A DNA stretch of 51,990 bases. Source: CAIKHN01 sp964394565 (GTDB lineage: Bacteria > Patescibacteriota > Patescibacteriia > UBA9934). The notes below the pieces were generated by a model that saw only the letters and a program-made list of their open reading frames with translations, was not told the DNA's origin and did no database searches. Positions 16,100 to 24,882 of this stretch are shown piece by piece. The stretch spans positions 1 through 51,990 of the forward strand of contig CAYMYA010000004.1 of NCBI GenBank assembly GCA_964394565.1, read 5' to 3'. A program made the position numbers and the translations under genes. Positions within the stretch are counted from its first letter, which is position 1. Each line of letters opens with the position of its first letter.

Positions 16100-16468
16100 A
16101 TGAAAACAGCTCTCCTCAAAGAACTCGAAACAACACTCCGTGCCGAGCTCGCGAAACTCACCGGCGAATTAGAGCGCGTATCGCCCCAGGTCCTCAAGGG
16201 CGACGCTTTTGATGCAGATTACAATACCAACGGCGATAAAGAAGACGAGAGCGCAGAAAAAGCCGCGGAAATCGGGGATAACCTTTCCCTTGAAAACGAG
16301 CTCTCTGCTGCGGTACGCGATATTCATTCAGCGCTTAAAGCAATAGAAAACGGAACATACGGTGTGTGTAAATATTGTAAGCAACCGATCGATGAAGCGC
16401 GCCTTCGCGTTCGTCCAACCTCAACATCATGCGTTGCCTGTAAAAAAACCCTCACTCAGGAAATGTAA
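16100..16468 (+). CDS. DksA/TraR-type C4 zinc-finger protein
   Basis: 122 residues from the ATG at 16100; the frame is open upstream but that part is not protein-like. An N-terminal coiled coil (about 1-75) is followed by GTYGVCKYCKQPIDEARL and SCVACKK, the four-Cys zinc finger of the family. DksA-like proteins enter the RNA polymerase secondary channel with ppGpp; the acidic coiled-coil tip is plausible here (DADYN near residue 40). A pyrimidine tract (CCTTTCT) precedes the ATG. Followed by a hairpin and lspA. Confidence 0.85.
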   Translation: MKTALLKELETTLRAELAKLTGELERVSPQVLKGDAFDADYNTNGDKEDESAEKAAEIGDNLSLENELSAAVRDIHSALKAIENGTYGVCKYCKQPIDEARLRVRPTSTSCVACKKTLTQEM

Positions 16469-16484
16469 TGATCTTGATATGATG

Positions 16485-16506
16485 CATCGAGCCTCCGGGC
16501 TCGATG
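16485..16506 (+). terminator. Hairpin between the zinc-finger gene and lspA
   Basis: CATCGAGCC/GGGCTCGATG with a three-base loop, followed by TTTG. Short T tract; may attenuate rather than stop transcription into lspA. Confidence 0.5.
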
Positions 16507-16514
16507 TTTGCGAT

Positions 16515-16973
16515 ATGCGGAGCCACACAAAGATTATCGCCATAACAATATTGCTCACCGTTGCGTTGATCGACGGGGGACTGAAGTATACGGCGCTACG
16601 GGTGCTTCCGACGGAGAATAATGAGAATCTTTCTCCGATTCTTGCATTTACACTCCATAAAAATCCAGGAATCACCTTCGATATCGCCGTGCCATTTCTT
16701 ATACTTATGCCGCTTACCTTGTGCATGCTATTCGGCATTGCATATCACGCGTGGCGATTTCGTCACCAACAGCCCCGCATCACCCTTGGGCTCATCGCAA
16801 TTCTCATTGGTGCAACAGACAACTTTATTGATCGGGTGGTGAACGGATTTACTACTGATTACATCATGTTTTTCAACATATCCGTCCTCAACCTTGCAGA
16901 TCTTCTTATCATGTTTGGCGCCATCATCATTTTCATGTACTATACAACCAATCCCGTTCAGCGACGCGCCTAA
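16515..16973 (+). CDS. lspA: Lipoprotein signal peptidase (signal peptidase II)
   Basis: 152 residues from the ATG at 16515. Four membrane segments. The signature blocks are present in diverged form: KNPGITFDI, GATDNFIDRVVNG with the first catalytic Asp, and FNISVLNLADLLI with the second. It cleaves prolipoprotein signal peptides at the lipobox; the lipoprotein at 40968 is a likely substrate. An upstream ATG pair (MMHRAS, near 16479) is in frame but falls in the preceding hairpin. Confidence 0.85.
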   Translation: MRSHTKIIAITILLTVALIDGGLKYTALRVLPTENNENLSPILAFTLHKNPGITFDIAVPFLILMPLTLCMLFGIAYHAWRFRHQQPRITLGLIAILIGATDNFIDRVVNGFTTDYIMFFNISVLNLADLLIMFGAIIIFMYYTTNPVQRRA

Positions 16974-16995
16974 ATCAAAGCTCCCCGCTTTGTGT

Positions 16996-18516
16996 ATGGC
17001 ATCATTTCATGTACGTTCCGCAGCACTGTTTGGACTTTCTGTTACGCCGGTGACGGTAGAGGCAGATATCTCGTCAGGCCTTCCCCGATTTCATATCGTA
17101 GGGCTTCCAGATGCAGCAGTTTCTGAAGCCAAGGAGCGCGTGCGCGCGGCAATGAAAAATGCCGGCTTTTCGTTTCCTCGCACATCTGTCGTCGTCAATC
17201 TTGCCCCCGCCGATACGCGCAAGCAGGGTCCCGCATATGATCTCGCGATCGCCCTCGCAATCCTCGGCGCACAAGGCACGGTCGTGCAACATGACGTGCT
17301 TCGTCATCTTGTCGTGCTTGGTGAACTCAGTCTTGATGGAGCGGTTCGACCCGTGCGCGGCACACTCCTCGCAGCATCCATGGTGAAGCGCGAAGGATAT
17401 GCTGGAATTATCGTACCAGCAGAAAACGTTCATGAAGCGCAGCTCGTAGAACGCGTGGATGTATTTTCTGCACACTCACTACACGCATGTGTCGAGGCAA
17501 TCAACAGGGGAACGCTGTGCGCCGCACAAGAAACCGCTGCCCCTCTTTCGGCGCCCACAGAAGAGGCGCGCGACGATTTCGCGCTCGTGGCTGGCCAACA
17601 TCAAGCGAAGCGGGCGCTAGAAATTGCCGCCGCCGGTGGCCACAACATTCTCCTCTCTGGCCCCCCTGGGAGCGGGAAAACAATGCTTGCGCGCGCATTT
17701 CCTGGAATTCTCCCGCCGCCAACCGCGGATGAGTCATTAGAGATCACCGCAATTCACTCTGTTGCCGGATTATTCACCGGACGCCACCGCGTCATCCATC
17801 GTCCGTTCCGCGCGCCACACCACACCACGAGCGGGACAGCACTTGTGGGTGGTGGGGCACAACCAAAACCAGGAGAAATCTCTCTAGCACACCGCGGTGT
17901 GTTGTTTTTGGATGAATTTCCAGAATTCTCGCGCTCAGTGCTCGAAAATCTCCGTCAACCACTTGAAGATGGGCTTGTCACCGTTTCTCGGGCAGCGGGA
18001 AGCGTGACATTTCCTGCACGTTTCATGCTTGTTGCATCCATGAATCCCTGTCCATGTGGGTATGTCAGCGACCCGAATATTGCGTGTACGTGCACGCCAA
18101 ATGCCATTCTAAAATATCAGCAAAAAATCTCTGGACCGCTTCTTGATCGTATTGATCTGCGTGTTGACGTTCCGCGCGTTGCATTCGACGAACTCAACAC
18201 CGTCGCGACAAGTGAGTCGTCTGCAACAATTCGAGAACGCATTACAAGGGTTCGCACCATCTCCGCCTCACGTCTTGAGAAACAACATGTCTTTACAAAC
18301 GCAGAAATCCGCGCAGCAGCACTTCGACAATTCTGTATACTCTCGCCGGACGGGCTTACGCTCATGAAGTCGGCCATGGAACGCATGCACCTCTCCGCAC
18401 GATCATACGGTAGAATCCTCAAAGTCGCACGCACGATTGCCGACTTAGCGCAGAGCGAGAATATTCACGCAGACCATCTTGCGGAAGCGCTGCAATACCG
18501 AATGCAAACAACCTAA
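16996..18516 (+). CDS. comM: YifB/ComM-family Mg-chelatase-like ATPase
   Basis: 506 residues from the ATG at 16996. The N-terminal Lon-protease-like domain (DISSGLPRFHIVGLPDAAV, NLAPADTRKQGPAYDLA) is followed by an AAA+ ATPase with Walker A SGPPGSGKTMLAR and Walker B VLFLDEFPEF, then the C-terminal helical domain. NPCPCGY and CTCTP form the cysteine pattern of the family. In transformable bacteria ComM is a branch-migrating helicase aiding integration of donor DNA. It overlaps the convergent M23 gene by 4 bases. Confidence 0.93.
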   Translation: MASFHVRSAALFGLSVTPVTVEADISSGLPRFHIVGLPDAAVSEAKERVRAAMKNAGFSFPRTSVVVNLAPADTRKQGPAYDLAIALAILGAQGTVVQHDVLRHLVVLGELSLDGAVRPVRGTLLAASMVKREGYAGIIVPAENVHEAQLVERVDVFSAHSLHACVEAINRGTLCAAQETAAPLSAPTEEARDDFALVAGQHQAKRALEIAAAGGHNILLSGPPGSGKTMLARAFPGILPPPTADESLEITAIHSVAGLFTGRHRVIHRPFRAPHHTTSGTALVGGGAQPKPGEISLAHRGVLFLDEFPEFSRSVLENLRQPLEDGLVTVSRAAGSVTFPARFMLVASMNPCPCGYVSDPNIACTCTPNAILKYQQKISGPLLDRIDLRVDVPRVAFDELNTVATSESSATIRERITRVRTISASRLEKQHVFTNAEIRAAALRQFCILSPDGLTLMKSAMERMHLSARSYGRILKVARTIADLAQSENIHADHLAEALQYRMQTT

Positions 18517-19970
18517 CGAATATACTCAAGAGGATTGAGATACTTTCCTGACCCGCTAATCACCTCAAAGTGCAAATGCGTTCCGGTCGAATTTCCCGTT
18601 GAACCGCAACGGCCAATCGGCGTCCCCGCAGTCACAGTTTGCCCTGTTTTTACATACAAAGAGTAATTATGACCATAACGCGTCGAGAGACCGTTCCCAT
18701 GATCAATAATCACTAAGTTGCCGTATCCGCCACGTAACCCAACAAATCGTGGCCCAGCAAAGCTCACCACGCCATCTGCTGCTGCATAATTATCATTCGT
18801 CGATGTTCCATTAGCTTGGCCATTGCAATCAATGTCAACGCCAGTGTGATACCAGCTCAAACCACGAACAATATAGTGGCCATCACTCGGCCAAACCATA
18901 CGCGATGATCCGCTTGCTGGCCCCGTTCCAGCGGTGTTTGGTGTTGAAACGAAAACATTACGAATACTTGAGACGGTTGGTTTCGTTGCAAGAATCGTCG
19001 GCGGCGTTCCTCCAGGGATGACCAATCGCTGTCCTGCCGTAATTGCCCCCGCATCGGCAAGCGAGTTCGCGGCAAGAATTTCTGACGAATCCGCGGAATA
19101 TGTTTTTGCAATTTTCGAAAGCGTGTCGCCACTCTTGACGGTATACGCTACCCCGGACGTTGGGAGAATCGTCAACGATTGGCCGAGTTTCAACACACTG
19201 CGCGTCGACAAAGCATTCGCCCAAAGAATAGTGTTTACTGATACGCCAAAACGTGCCGCAATGGTCGAAATCGTATCGCCCTCTGCAACAATGTACGTTT
19301 CTATGCCTTCGCGTGGGGCAATACTCGCACTTGCGTTCGCAATGGTCGGCACGACAAGTGCACCGCCGCCAGCAAGAGATGCTGTGCTCGACAATACAGT
19401 ATTTTGACCGTCTGTTGCACCAAATAGCGCGCTTAAGGATGCTGAGGAGAGATACTGCGACGCATCGCCTCGTAAAGAAGAAGGATCCATGTCTGCATAT
19501 TCTTCAACAATCGGGGACTCTTCTTGGGTAATGACTTCGTACGCCAAACTTTTATTGAATGCATCCAACGTTTCTGCGCGAACACTGTCCATGCCAAGGT
19601 TAATTGCCGCGGTTCCCAACACTACACCAAGCATCACCACGTGCATCACGGCACGATTCGTAACAAAAAACATCACACGACTTTTTGCCGGGCGATACCA
19701 CTGGACAAGATGCCGTCTCGAGGCAAACATCACGCGGTATGTCGGAACAAAAAAAGTCGCCATCAGCACCCGAGCCATTGGTCGAAACAGCACCGCGACG
19801 AGCTGCATGCCCCGAATCATCGCGGCCTTGGCAAAAACCAGGCCACGCACGATACCTAGGCCGAAACGAACGAAAAATCGAGAAATCACATGATTCACAC
19901 AAGGATGAGTATATCGACTTCCCGGTACACCGACAAGAAAATATGCACCTTTTTCGCAAATGTTGGCCAT
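18513..19970 (-). CDS. M23 peptidase with two LysM domains
   Basis: 485 residues. A basic N-terminal region with one membrane anchor (about 104-123) is followed by a low-complexity linker, LysM 1 (about 224-268, IVAEGDTISTIAARFGV), LysM 2 (about 275-318, VKSGDTLSKIAKTY) and the M23 peptidase domain (about 370-485). Zinc ligands are visible as HTGVDID and HLHFEV. Such proteins bind peptidoglycan through LysM and cut cross-bridges. The start is uncertain: the first 50 residues are unusual and a later Met (MIRGMQ) could be used. Divergent from tig. Confidence 0.88.
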   Translation of the reverse strand: MANICEKGAYFLVGVPGSRYTHPCVNHVISRFFVRFGLGIVRGLVFAKAAMIRGMQLVAVLFRPMARVLMATFFVPTYRVMFASRRHLVQWYRPAKSRVMFFVTNRAVMHVVMLGVVLGTAAINLGMDSVRAETLDAFNKSLAYEVITQEESPIVEEYADMDPSSLRGDASQYLSSASLSALFGATDGQNTVLSSTASLAGGGALVVPTIANASASIAPREGIETYIVAEGDTISTIAARFGVSVNTILWANALSTRSVLKLGQSLTILPTSGVAYTVKSGDTLSKIAKTYSADSSEILAANSLADAGAITAGQRLVIPGGTPPTILATKPTVSSIRNVFVSTPNTAGTGPASGSSRMVWPSDGHYIVRGLSWYHTGVDIDCNGQANGTSTNDNYAAADGVVSFAGPRFVGLRGGYGNLVIIDHGNGLSTRYGHNYSLYVKTGQTVTAGTPIGRCGSTGNSTGTHLHFEVISGSGKYLNPLEYIR

Positions 19971-19974
19971 ATTA

Positions 19975-20002
19975 TTGACCTTTTTTCCAACAAGACTATA
20001 CT
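19975..20002 (+). promoter_or_regulatory. Promoter of tig
   Basis: TTGACC (19975-19980), 16-base spacer, TATACT (19997-20002). It predicts a leader of under 20 bases ending in the pyrimidine tract TCCCTCCCT before the ATG. Confidence 0.7.
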
Positions 20003-20025
20003 ATGCGCACTTGATTTCCCTCCCT

Positions 20026-21315
20026 ATGGCTCACGTCCTCAGCACCGTCAGTGAAAATCTTGTCAAAATTACCGTCACCATCCCAAAGGATACGGTGGCA
20101 GAAGCCATGCAGCGTGCCGCAAAACACCTTTCCTCCGTCATCAATATTCCCGGCTTCCGCCCAGGGGCAGCGCCATACGACATCGTAAAACAACGTGTTG
20201 GAGAAATGAAAATTCTCGAAGAAGCCGCGGAAGAGCTGATTCGAGCGTCATTGGCCTCTGCAATGATTGAAGAAGATTTGGATGTTATTGGGCAGCCACA
20301 TTTCAGCATGGACGTCATGGTCCCCGGTGAAGACCTGGTGTACAGTGCTGAAATCGCACTCATGCCGTCAATCCGCAAACTCGCAGACTACACTCACCTC
20401 TCCGTAACACAACAACCGACAGAGCCGACCCAAGACGTCATCGAGCAGGCGAAGGCCGATCTCGCACGCATGCAAACAAAAGAAGTTCGTGCGCTCGCTG
20501 GTCACGCGCTCCAAAAAGGCGACAAGGCCGTGATAAACCTCACCATGAAAAAAGATGGCGTCGTCCTCGAGGGTGGAGAAAGCCAAAACCACGGCGTGTA
20601 TACGCATGAGTCATACTATATTGACGGCTTCGTCGACCAAATCCTCGGGCTTGCCGAAGGTGCAGAAAAAACATTCACCCTAAAATTTCCAAAAGATCAC
20701 TATCAGAAGCATCTTGCGGATTCTAATGTGGATTTCGTGGTACGCCTGAACGAAATCTTTACGCTCGAAGTTCCTGAAATCGACGACGAATTCGCAAAAA
20801 GACTCGGCCTTGAAAACGCAAAAAACCTTGAAGAAAAGCTTCGGGAAAACCTCGCCATGGAAAGTGTGGCAAACGAAAAACGTCGTCAGGAACGTGAATG
20901 TCTTGATTTGCTTGCACGTCAGTCCGAATTTGACACCATTCCCGATGTTCTCGTGAATCAAGAGATCGAGCGTATGCTCCAAGAGCTTGAACATTCTGTC
21001 AGCGAAAACAATATGGAGCTCAAGGATTACCTGAAATCCATTGGTAAAAGTATCGCAGAAATGAAGCTCGACTTCACACCAACTGCATTAACGCGCGTAA
21101 AAGTCGCGCTGATCATTCGGGAGATTGGCAAGAGAGAAAAGATTACTGTCGATGCTGCGAAGATTGATGCAGAGCTTGATCGCATTGCAGAACGCATGGG
21201 CGAAAACAAAGAATATCGCGATCGCGTGTACGAACCGCAGTACCGAGAATTTGTAGAATCCCAGCTCCGCAACCGCATGGTTGTTGATCACATCATGAAC
21301 GCAATGGTGAAATAG
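20026..21315 (+). CDS. tig: Trigger factor, ribosome-associated chaperone
   Basis: 429 residues from the ATG at 20026. The N-terminal ribosome-binding domain contains INIPGFRPGAAPYDIV, the place of the GFRxGxxP ribosome-docking signature. The FKBP-type PPIase domain follows (GDKAVINLTMKKDG; YYIDGFVDQILGLAEGAEK), then the helical C-terminal substrate cradle. It protects nascent chains at the exit tunnel. Monocistronic with its own promoter and terminator. Confidence 0.95.
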   Translation: MAHVLSTVSENLVKITVTIPKDTVAEAMQRAAKHLSSVINIPGFRPGAAPYDIVKQRVGEMKILEEAAEELIRASLASAMIEEDLDVIGQPHFSMDVMVPGEDLVYSAEIALMPSIRKLADYTHLSVTQQPTEPTQDVIEQAKADLARMQTKEVRALAGHALQKGDKAVINLTMKKDGVVLEGGESQNHGVYTHESYYIDGFVDQILGLAEGAEKTFTLKFPKDHYQKHLADSNVDFVVRLNEIFTLEVPEIDDEFAKRLGLENAKNLEEKLRENLAMESVANEKRRQERECLDLLARQSEFDTIPDVLVNQEIERMLQELEHSVSENNMELKDYLKSIGKSIAEMKLDFTPTALTRVKVALIIREIGKREKITVDAAKIDAELDRIAERMGENKEYRDRVYEPQYREFVESQLRNRMVVDHIMNAMVK

Positions 21316-21322
21316 GAACCAC

Positions 21323-21352
21323 AGAAAAACGAGTCTCGCGGCTCGTTTTTCT
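21323..21352. terminator. tig terminator, also overlapping the end of the convergent gene
   Basis: AGAAAAACGAG/CTCGTTTTTCT with an eight-base loop. It ends inside the stop codon of the convergent minus-strand gene, so it serves both. Confidence 0.85.
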
Positions 21353-22259
21353 ATTTAAACTTTCGCTTGCGTCCAACACCGGCGCGGAGATTCGTATATT
21401 TCCGAAACTCGCATCCAATCCCTTCCCAATTTTCAGCAGAGAGTTGCAACGGAACGCCATCGATAGTAATGCCCGTATCGAACGGAAGAGCGGTCAATAC
21501 GAGAAGCATTGCGACAGGATCGGCGCCACGATCAATCATACGCATCGTTGGAAGCGATCCGGGTCCAACAGGAAATGGTACAAAGAGGTCAACGCGATCA
21601 GGATATTGATACGCGACATCGATCAGCACTTCTGTCCAAAGAAAATGGAGGTTGAATCCAAAGATTGAGAGAATCCTGCGTACCCCGTCAATAACAGAAT
21701 TCGATGCCCACGTTTCAATCTCGTGCGCAATCTTCTGCATAACGGCGGGCAGATGTTCGCAAATAAATCGTTCGCGCGTTGGCGTGGCGCTTTTTTGGAT
21801 TGCGGAAACGGGAAACACATACGGCGTTCCATAACGCGGGCGAGGCGACGACATGAGCCGGTCATACAACGCGCGATTTTCGGCTACATCGAATGATAAA
21901 AGTCCAATACTCTCGACTGTTTCTGGTCGCGCCACCATGCGACAATAAAACATATTTAACAACCACAAAGGAAAATCATTCCGCACTGGATTCAATAGCG
22001 TATGGATCGCGACGGTCTGCCGATCGAACTCCCGAAACACATTACAAAATCGATATCGTTGCAAAATAGGGTCTCGCGTCCATGGCGCAACGTCGCCCGC
22101 CTCGCGGCGCCTCCAAATGAAGATTCTTTCCTCCGCAAAACGACACATCTCCAGCACGATCGGGAGTGAAGCGATGTCGAGCACACCATCTTCCATCTCG
22201 TGCCCCATGTGACGAGACCAGTGACGATAGAGATCACGAAATCGATAAGGGAGTTCCAT
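21351..22259 (-). CDS. 5-hydroxymethyl-dU DNA kinase / thymine pyrophosphorylase-like protein
   Basis: 302 residues from the ATG at 22259. The N-terminal block FAEERIFIWRRREAG, then APWTRDPILQRYRFCNVFRE with DR two residues on, matches the helical domain I know from phage 5-hmdU DNA kinases and the alpha-glutamyl/putrescinyl thymine pyrophosphorylase clades. A later VGPGSLPTM matches the GPGS block of that family. These enzymes activate 5-hydroxymethyl-uracil in DNA for hypermodification. No partner enzymes of that pathway are nearby. -10 box TATACT lies 6 bases before the ATG. Assignment is by remembered motifs; a diverged host protein with another role is possible. Confidence 0.6.
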   Translation of the reverse strand: MELPYRFRDLYRHWSRHMGHEMEDGVLDIASLPIVLEMCRFAEERIFIWRRREAGDVAPWTRDPILQRYRFCNVFREFDRQTVAIHTLLNPVRNDFPLWLLNMFYCRMVARPETVESIGLLSFDVAENRALYDRLMSSPRPRYGTPYVFPVSAIQKSATPTRERFICEHLPAVMQKIAHEIETWASNSVIDGVRRILSIFGFNLHFLWTEVLIDVAYQYPDRVDLFVPFPVGPGSLPTMRMIDRGADPVAMLLVLTALPFDTGITIDGVPLQLSAENWEGIGCEFRKYTNLRAGVGRKRKFK

Positions 22260-22308
22260 ACAAGAAGTATACGGGTGCCGCTCGAAACATTCGAATACGC
22301 ACAACGCA

Positions 22309-22342
22309 AACCCGGGTCAGGGAACGATCCCCCGACCCGGTT
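22309..22342 (-). terminator. Terminator of the exported GC-rich gene
   Basis: AACCCGGGTC/GACCCGGTT with one bulged C and a 15-base loop. On the minus strand it is followed by TTTGCGTTG. Confidence 0.6.
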
Positions 22343-22362
22343 CGTGGTGCGCGGCACACTTC

Positions 22363-22896
22363 TCATTCAGGAACCCAGTTCGCACCGATGAGTAGGCACG
22401 GCTTCTGACTCTCAACGTCGTACAGCGGCGCAGTCCAGAGCTCGAGCTCCCAACGCGACACCGCGATACGTGGTCCGAGACCGTCGGAGCGCTGGAGCAT
22501 CGCCCCAATAGAGACGGGCTCGACCGTGTACGAGGTGACCGCCTTGTACCAGAGCCCGCTGCCGCCGTACTCGACCACTCCGAGGGTACGGAATCCCTTG
22601 TGGCTCGCCGTCGAGTACGTCATCACGCGCCACGGATCGGCGTCCGTCTCCATCCCGCCGGCAACGCCCAGCGAGAAGTGCGTTGTCGGCGACCACGTCG
22701 GGCCGAAATACGCCTCGGCATAGCCCGGTGATACCCCGAACGTCGTCGTCAGCGAGAGGTGGTCGACCAGCCCGGTGTCGACGATCGCCTTTGCCCGCGG
22801 AACGAACCCGCCCGCGAGATCGACGCGCTGTTCCGTGCCCAAGAGCACGAACGTCGGGGCAGCGAAGGCGAGGGAAGCGGAAAGGAGAAGGATCAT
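22363..22896 (-). CDS. Exported GC-rich hypothetical protein
   Basis: 177 residues. A short signal peptide (MILLLSASLAFAAP) is followed by repeated beta-like, aromatic-ending segments (AEAYFGPTWSPTTHFSLGVAGG, split by turns; VEYGGSGLWYKAVTSY), suggestive of a small beta-barrel or porin-like fold. Third positions are strongly GC, and GAGG lies about 7 bases before the ATG, both unlike most neighbours. It faces the TrmB-type regulator at 23088, which may control it. No family recognised; probably acquired. Confidence 0.65.
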   Translation of the reverse strand: MILLLSASLAFAAPTFVLLGTEQRVDLAGGFVPRAKAIVDTGLVDHLSLTTTFGVSPGYAEAYFGPTWSPTTHFSLGVAGGMETDADPWRVMTYSTASHKGFRTLGVVEYGGSGLWYKAVTSYTVEPVSIGAMLQRSDGLGPRIAVSRWELELWTAPLYDVESQKPCLLIGANWVPE

Positions 22897-23049
22897 GGCG
22901 GCCTCGTGTCACATCGGGTTTCCTGCCGAGGATCGGCGATCATTCCCGAACGCCGCATCGTGGCCATTTCGAGAATAATTGTCCACATGTTAAAGACATA
23001 AAGTTACGGATTTTGCTGATATATAAAGTCATAACTAGTGTTGATATAC

Positions 23050-23080
23050 TGTTGACAACATAGGTTCTGACGCCTATTCT
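23050..23080 (+). promoter_or_regulatory. Promoter and operator-like repeat of the first TrmB-type gene
   Basis: TTGACA (23052-23057), 17-base spacer, TATTCT (23075-23080), then the ATG 7 bases later, so the message should be leaderless. The -35 box lies inside TGTTG-A-CAACA (23050-23060), a perfect 5-1-5 inverted repeat preceded by TGTTGATATACT. Binding there would block the promoter, as in autoregulation. Confidence 0.6.
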
Positions 23081-23087
23081 CCACCCC

Positions 23088-23858
23088 ATGTCCAAACAGA
23101 TCCTCGAAAAACTCGGGTTTAGCGATAAAGAAAGCGAAGTGTATCTCACGCTTCTTCAGCACGGCACAATGACTCCGGCAGAAGTCGCAAAACTGACGGG
23201 AATCAGCAGACCGACCGTATATAGTGTTTCAAAGGAGCTTGTGAAAAAGGGTGTGGTTATCGAAGATCTCGGCGGGGTATCACGATCGCTCATTGCAAAA
23301 CACCCAGAAGATCTCGCCATCCTTGTGAATCGCGAGCAAAAAGCGCTTGATGCAAAGAGGGCAGTACTCCAATCTGCGATTGGGGAACTCCGAAAAATTG
23401 CACAAAGCACAAAATATTCCATTCCGAAAATTGTCTTCATTCCCGATGAAGAGATCGAAAACTATCTCCATAAACAAACGCCGGTCTGGAATGCCAGCAT
23501 TCTTGAAACGAAAACGTTTTATTGGGGATTTCAAGATCCAGATCTTGTACACCATTACCAAGAGTGGATCGACTGGTACTGGAAACAAGCAAATCCACCG
23601 ATTGTTCAACTCCTAAGCAATGTATCGAACGTGGAAGAAATCATGAAAACAAGGGGCTATACCAAACGTCATATTCGTTTTTGGAGCGGAGCAGCAGCGT
23701 TCACAGCAACAACGTGGGTGATGGGAAATTATATTGTCATGATCAACACTAAGCACCGCCCATTCTCCCTCATCGAAATCCACGACGCCATGATCGCCGA
23801 AAACCTCCGTCAATTGTTTAGCGGGATTTGGAAATCGCTCAATACAAAAGGAAATTAA
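23088..23858 (+). CDS. TrmB-type transcriptional regulator 1
   Basis: 256 residues. The N-terminal winged helix (about 3-70) reads LEKLGFSDKESEVYLTLLQHG, split here, then AEVAKLTGISRPTVYSVSKE, the TrmB signature in which the recognition helix follows GISRPTVY. A coiled region (about 85-115) and a C-terminal domain of about 140 residues with many Trp and Tyr follow, perhaps for ligand binding or dimerisation. TrmB proteins usually respond to sugars; the ligand here is unknown. It diverges from the exported gene at 22363. Confidence 0.82.
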   Translation: MSKQILEKLGFSDKESEVYLTLLQHGTMTPAEVAKLTGISRPTVYSVSKELVKKGVVIEDLGGVSRSLIAKHPEDLAILVNREQKALDAKRAVLQSAIGELRKIAQSTKYSIPKIVFIPDEEIENYLHKQTPVWNASILETKTFYWGFQDPDLVHHYQEWIDWYWKQANPPIVQLLSNVSNVEEIMKTRGYTKRHIRFWSGAAAFTATTWVMGNYIVMINTKHRPFSLIEIHDAMIAENLRQLFSGIWKSLNTKGN

Positions 23859-23895
23859 CAATGCTCACGATGATGCAGTCTATTTTGCGAACTCT

Positions 23896-23970
23896 CAGCG
23901 CCGAAACGTCGAGGAATTCAACGTCTCGGTGCTGGGCGCGAGGTGGGATTGTGAGATCGCACCTCGCGCC
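23896..23970. terminator. Tandem hairpins between convergent genes
   Basis: AGCGCCGA/CTCGGTGCT-type pairing with an inner ACGT/ACGT (23896-23934), and a perfect 11-base stem GGCGCGAGGTG/CACCTCGCGCC (23935-23970). Neither has a T run. Position between convergent ends argues for transcript ends. Confidence 0.45.
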
Positions 23971-23978
23971 GCGTGTGG

Positions 23979-24716
23979 TCACGGCGCAATGAGTGTATTG
24001 ACCCAGATGTCCTGAGCATCCCCCATCGGCGACACGATGATAGACGTGATCGCAAGCTTGAGGTGCTCAGTCGCGCGCTCCGTGCCGCCGACGATCGGGA
24101 TATGACACGTACCGGGCACGAACGCCGCAACGCTCCCGTAACCGAGCTCCTCAAGTCGCGCGAGCACCGGCACCCACTCCTGGGCGCAAGCACTCTCCAC
24201 TGGAACACGTCGCCGCAAGTGCCGCGCATAACGACCGCGGAGCCGTGATTCACTCCAGAAGATGCACGGAACACCGTCGCGAACATCAGAGAGCAGCGCG
24301 CCTGCGTCGAGATTCGCCTCGGTCAGCGTACGCCGTAGAGCAAACGGCATAACGGCCTCTGTAAAATACGCGTCGCGCCCGGCGCTGCGCCATCCACTCT
24401 GTGCCGGTTGAACATGTTGCCAGTCATTCACGAGCACGAGGAGCCTTGCGTCACGACCCGCAACATGCAAGCGCTGAACGGTTTCAATTCCCACTCGCCA
24501 CGTTTCCACGGGAAAGTTGCCCATGTACGGATGTCCTTCGACGAATTTACGCGTTTCCTCGTCGTCGATGTCTTCGGCGATTCCTGGCACCAAGTGGCCG
24601 GTCTTCCGATGGTGGACGAGCGCGAAGTGCCCAGCCATCACCGCAATGGGTCCCTCAGTCCCGAGCAGACGAGCAACGAGCATGTCGATGACGGTGAGGG
24701 AAGAATGAAGGAGCAT
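23979..24716 (-). CDS. Hypothetical protein paired with TrmB-type regulator 2
   Basis: 245 residues from the ATG at 24716, chosen because a TACAAT -10 box lies about 10 bases upstream; an in-frame longer start exists at 24803 but crosses the promoter. Soluble alpha/beta-looking protein: VMAGHFALVHHRKTGHLVPG, VETWRVGIETVQRLHVAG, LLVLVNDWQHV, and a C-terminal part with CAQEW and GTCHIPIVGG. Codon use is GC-rich. No family recognised. It faces the regulator at 24883 across 166 bases and may be its target. Confidence 0.6.
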   Translation of the reverse strand: MLLHSSLTVIDMLVARLLGTEGPIAVMAGHFALVHHRKTGHLVPGIAEDIDDEETRKFVEGHPYMGNFPVETWRVGIETVQRLHVAGRDARLLVLVNDWQHVQPAQSGWRSAGRDAYFTEAVMPFALRRTLTEANLDAGALLSDVRDGVPCIFWSESRLRGRYARHLRRRVPVESACAQEWVPVLARLEELGYGSVAAFVPGTCHIPIVGGTERATEHLKLAITSIIVSPMGDAQDIWVNTLIAP

Positions 24717-24844
24717 CGGAGACCCCATTGTATGAGGCGAATTCACGAAGAGAAGAATTCTCCCGTGACAAAACAAGATACAATATTTTTTACCAATAGT
24801 CAATAAGTTGGCTCATATAAGGCACTATTTGTAGAAAATATTAT

Positions 24845-24873
24845 TTGACAAATTAGAATAATGACTTTACGCT
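24845..24873 (+). promoter_or_regulatory. Promoter of the second TrmB-type gene
   Basis: TTGACA (24845-24850), 17-base spacer, TACGCT (24868-24873). ATTTGT (near 24829) and ACAAAT (24848-24853) form a spaced inverted repeat overlapping the -35 box, an operator candidate. Confidence 0.55.
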
Positions 24874-24882
24874 GCTATGTAT

